A stretch of 11,269 bases of DNA, taken from positions 1 through 11,269 of the forward strand of contig JAAUSP010000215.1 of NCBI GenBank assembly GCA_012032575.1. Reading direction: 5' to 3'. The DNA comes from Anaerolineales bacterium. Its GTDB lineage: Bacteria; Chloroflexota; Anaerolineae; 4572-78; J111. A program made the position numbers and the translations under genes. The notes under the pieces were generated by a model that worked only from the letters and a program-made list of their open reading frames with translations, was not told the DNA's origin and made no database searches. The stretch's first letter is position 1; every line of letters starts with the position of its first letter. Shown in pieces: positions 10,480 to 11,269 of the stretch.

Positions 10480-10784
10480 ATGAAAGGCTTTTTGATAAAC
10501 ATAATAAAAAAAATTATTATTTTTATTTTTATAGGTCCTTCGTTACCAAAATCAAAAAAAATTAACATAGAAAAATTCAAGCAAACAATTTTAGTTTTGA
10601 ATAAAGAAATTGAAAAAATTCAAAATCAAATTAAAGATTGTGAAACCTTGAAGAAATTTATTTTCTGGAAGATAAACTTCTTTCATCAACAAAAAAATTT
10701 GATGAAGTCTATGAAACCATTTTTCAGTCTGTTGAAAAAAAGAAAAATAAGCTTGAAATTTTAAGAAGAAACCAAAAACAATAA
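10480..10784 (+). CDS. Small membrane/coiled-coil protein, probably frameshifted (about 101 aa)
   Basis: The start MKGFLINIIKKIIIFIFIGP has a single N-terminal hydrophobic span (about 3-19), then a basic segment and a long helix (EKFKQTILVLNKEIEKIQNQ, residues about 31-50). In the frame as written, the sequence after about residue 61 becomes implausible and ends at 10764. Adding one T to the run at 10661-10664 changes the remainder to LEDKLLSSTKKFDEVYETIF, then QSVEKKKNKLEILRRNQKQ, stop TAA 10782-10784, a natural continuation of the coiled coil. An inner-membrane anchored or signal-peptide-bearing helical protein is inferred. It sits 4 bases after the KTSC gene and 14 bases before the next. 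Confidence 0.55.
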
Positions 10785-10798
10785 ACTACATTATTTTA

Positions 10799-11244
10799 GT
10801 GCATAAAATTGTATTGTTTTGTTTATTTTTTTGTTCTTGCTCTATTTTTCGTTTAACGGATTATAAAATAACGTACCCAGAGCCAACAGTTATAAATGAA
10901 AAAATAAACAATTTTCAGAAAACATCAAATAATTTTGTTTTAATTTTAGGTGGAGATGTTGAAGAAAGGCATAAAGGAAACATTTCTCTCGCTTATCAGT
11001 TTTATTAGAAAACGGATTTGATGAAAATCAAATTTTTATTTTAGAAAGTGATGGATTTGAGACTCCTTTTTATCCATTAACAGACATTTTAACAACTGAA
11101 ACTTTGTCTAAAATTTCTATTTTTTTAGAAAAAAATTTAAATGGAAATGATAATTTATTGATTTATTTAACAGGGCATGGGGAAAGAAAAGATAATAATT
11201 CTTATTTTAAATTAAATAAAAATGAAATTATTGAAAAAAAATAA
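10799..11244 (+). CDS. Caspase-fold (C13-like) peptidase, candidate lipoprotein, frameshifted and cut by window end
   Basis: GTG 10799 begins a lipoprotein-like signal (HKIVLFCLFFCSCSIFRLT, lipidation probably at C14). The first frame carries FVLILGGDVEERHKGNISLA (46-65), the first strand and turn of clan CD peptidases. It stops at 11006-11008, but in the -1 frame the fold continues: SVLLENGFDENQIFILESDG, TTETLSKISIFLEKNLNGND, then LLIYLTGHGERKDNN, where H127 of TGHG is the expected catalytic His. One added base near 10994-10999 joins them. The frame ends again in the A8 run at 11234-11241, where one more A would extend it past the window. The catalytic Cys would lie beyond the end, so activity cannot be judged. 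Cell-envelope location is inferred. Confidence 0.65.
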
Positions 11245-11269
11245 TTTTTTTATCTTTGTTTAAAAACAT

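Overview
The window reads as accessory DNA from a Gram-negative bacterium or, as likely, a large phage or plasmid of such a host. Pointers are two to three lipoprotein-type signal peptides, one protein with MopE/myxobacterial-style CDGxDNDCDG repeats, and several phage-typical proteins (R2K-type ATP-grasp, small HNH nuclease, a DUF7448-like protein, a KTSC-domain protein, a tiny single-span membrane protein). I see no tRNA, rRNA, CRISPR array, IS element or replication/structural phage gene, so the replicon type is not settled. Composition changes sharply: bases 1 to about 3430 are GC-richer, and the rest is strongly AT-rich apart from a GC/G-rich island at about 6000-6145.

Left part (1-3430). 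The end of a pentapeptide-repeat gene is followed by a run of small plus-strand genes of unknown function (163-639, 678-836, 897-1145, 1205-1519, 1658-1882, 2346-2615). Most have their own sigma70-like promoter with exactly 17-bp spacing, and several promoters share spacer and leader sequence, as if a promoter cassette had been copied along the DNA. This part also holds a 12-bp GC hairpin abutting a promoter, an 18-bp perfect inverted repeat in an mRNA leader, and a roughly 230-bp block of degenerate repeats with a 10-bp period. A minus-strand operon (3352 to 2673) follows; its first gene carries an in-frame stop and its third appears frameshifted.

Middle part (3430-7380). Minus-strand operons: HNH nuclease, DUF7448-like protein and a broken third gene (4643 to 3670); R2K-type ATP-grasp with two small proteins linked by ATGA overlaps (5945 to 4748); GNAT acetyltransferase with a 42-residue membrane protein (6760 to 6149). 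An unusual G-rich, repeat-bearing island lies between the last two. A phage-like small gene (7000-7380) is convergent with 7377-7679.

Right part (7380-11269). A small candidate lipoprotein, an acidic coiled-coil-type protein expressed from a near-consensus promoter, a large MopE-repeat/von Willebrand A lipoprotein on the minus strand, and divergently a KTSC protein, a small membrane/coiled-coil protein and a caspase-fold (C13-like) candidate lipoprotein cut by the window edge.

Two cross-cutting signals stand out. At least four genes have the geometry -35, 17 bp, -10, 6-7 bp, ATG, which predicts leaderless mRNAs. In addition, six genes need about eight single-base corrections or one nonsense correction to restore a sensible product, almost all in A/T runs. 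That pattern indicates uncorrected long-read errors, gene decay, or polymerase slippage.
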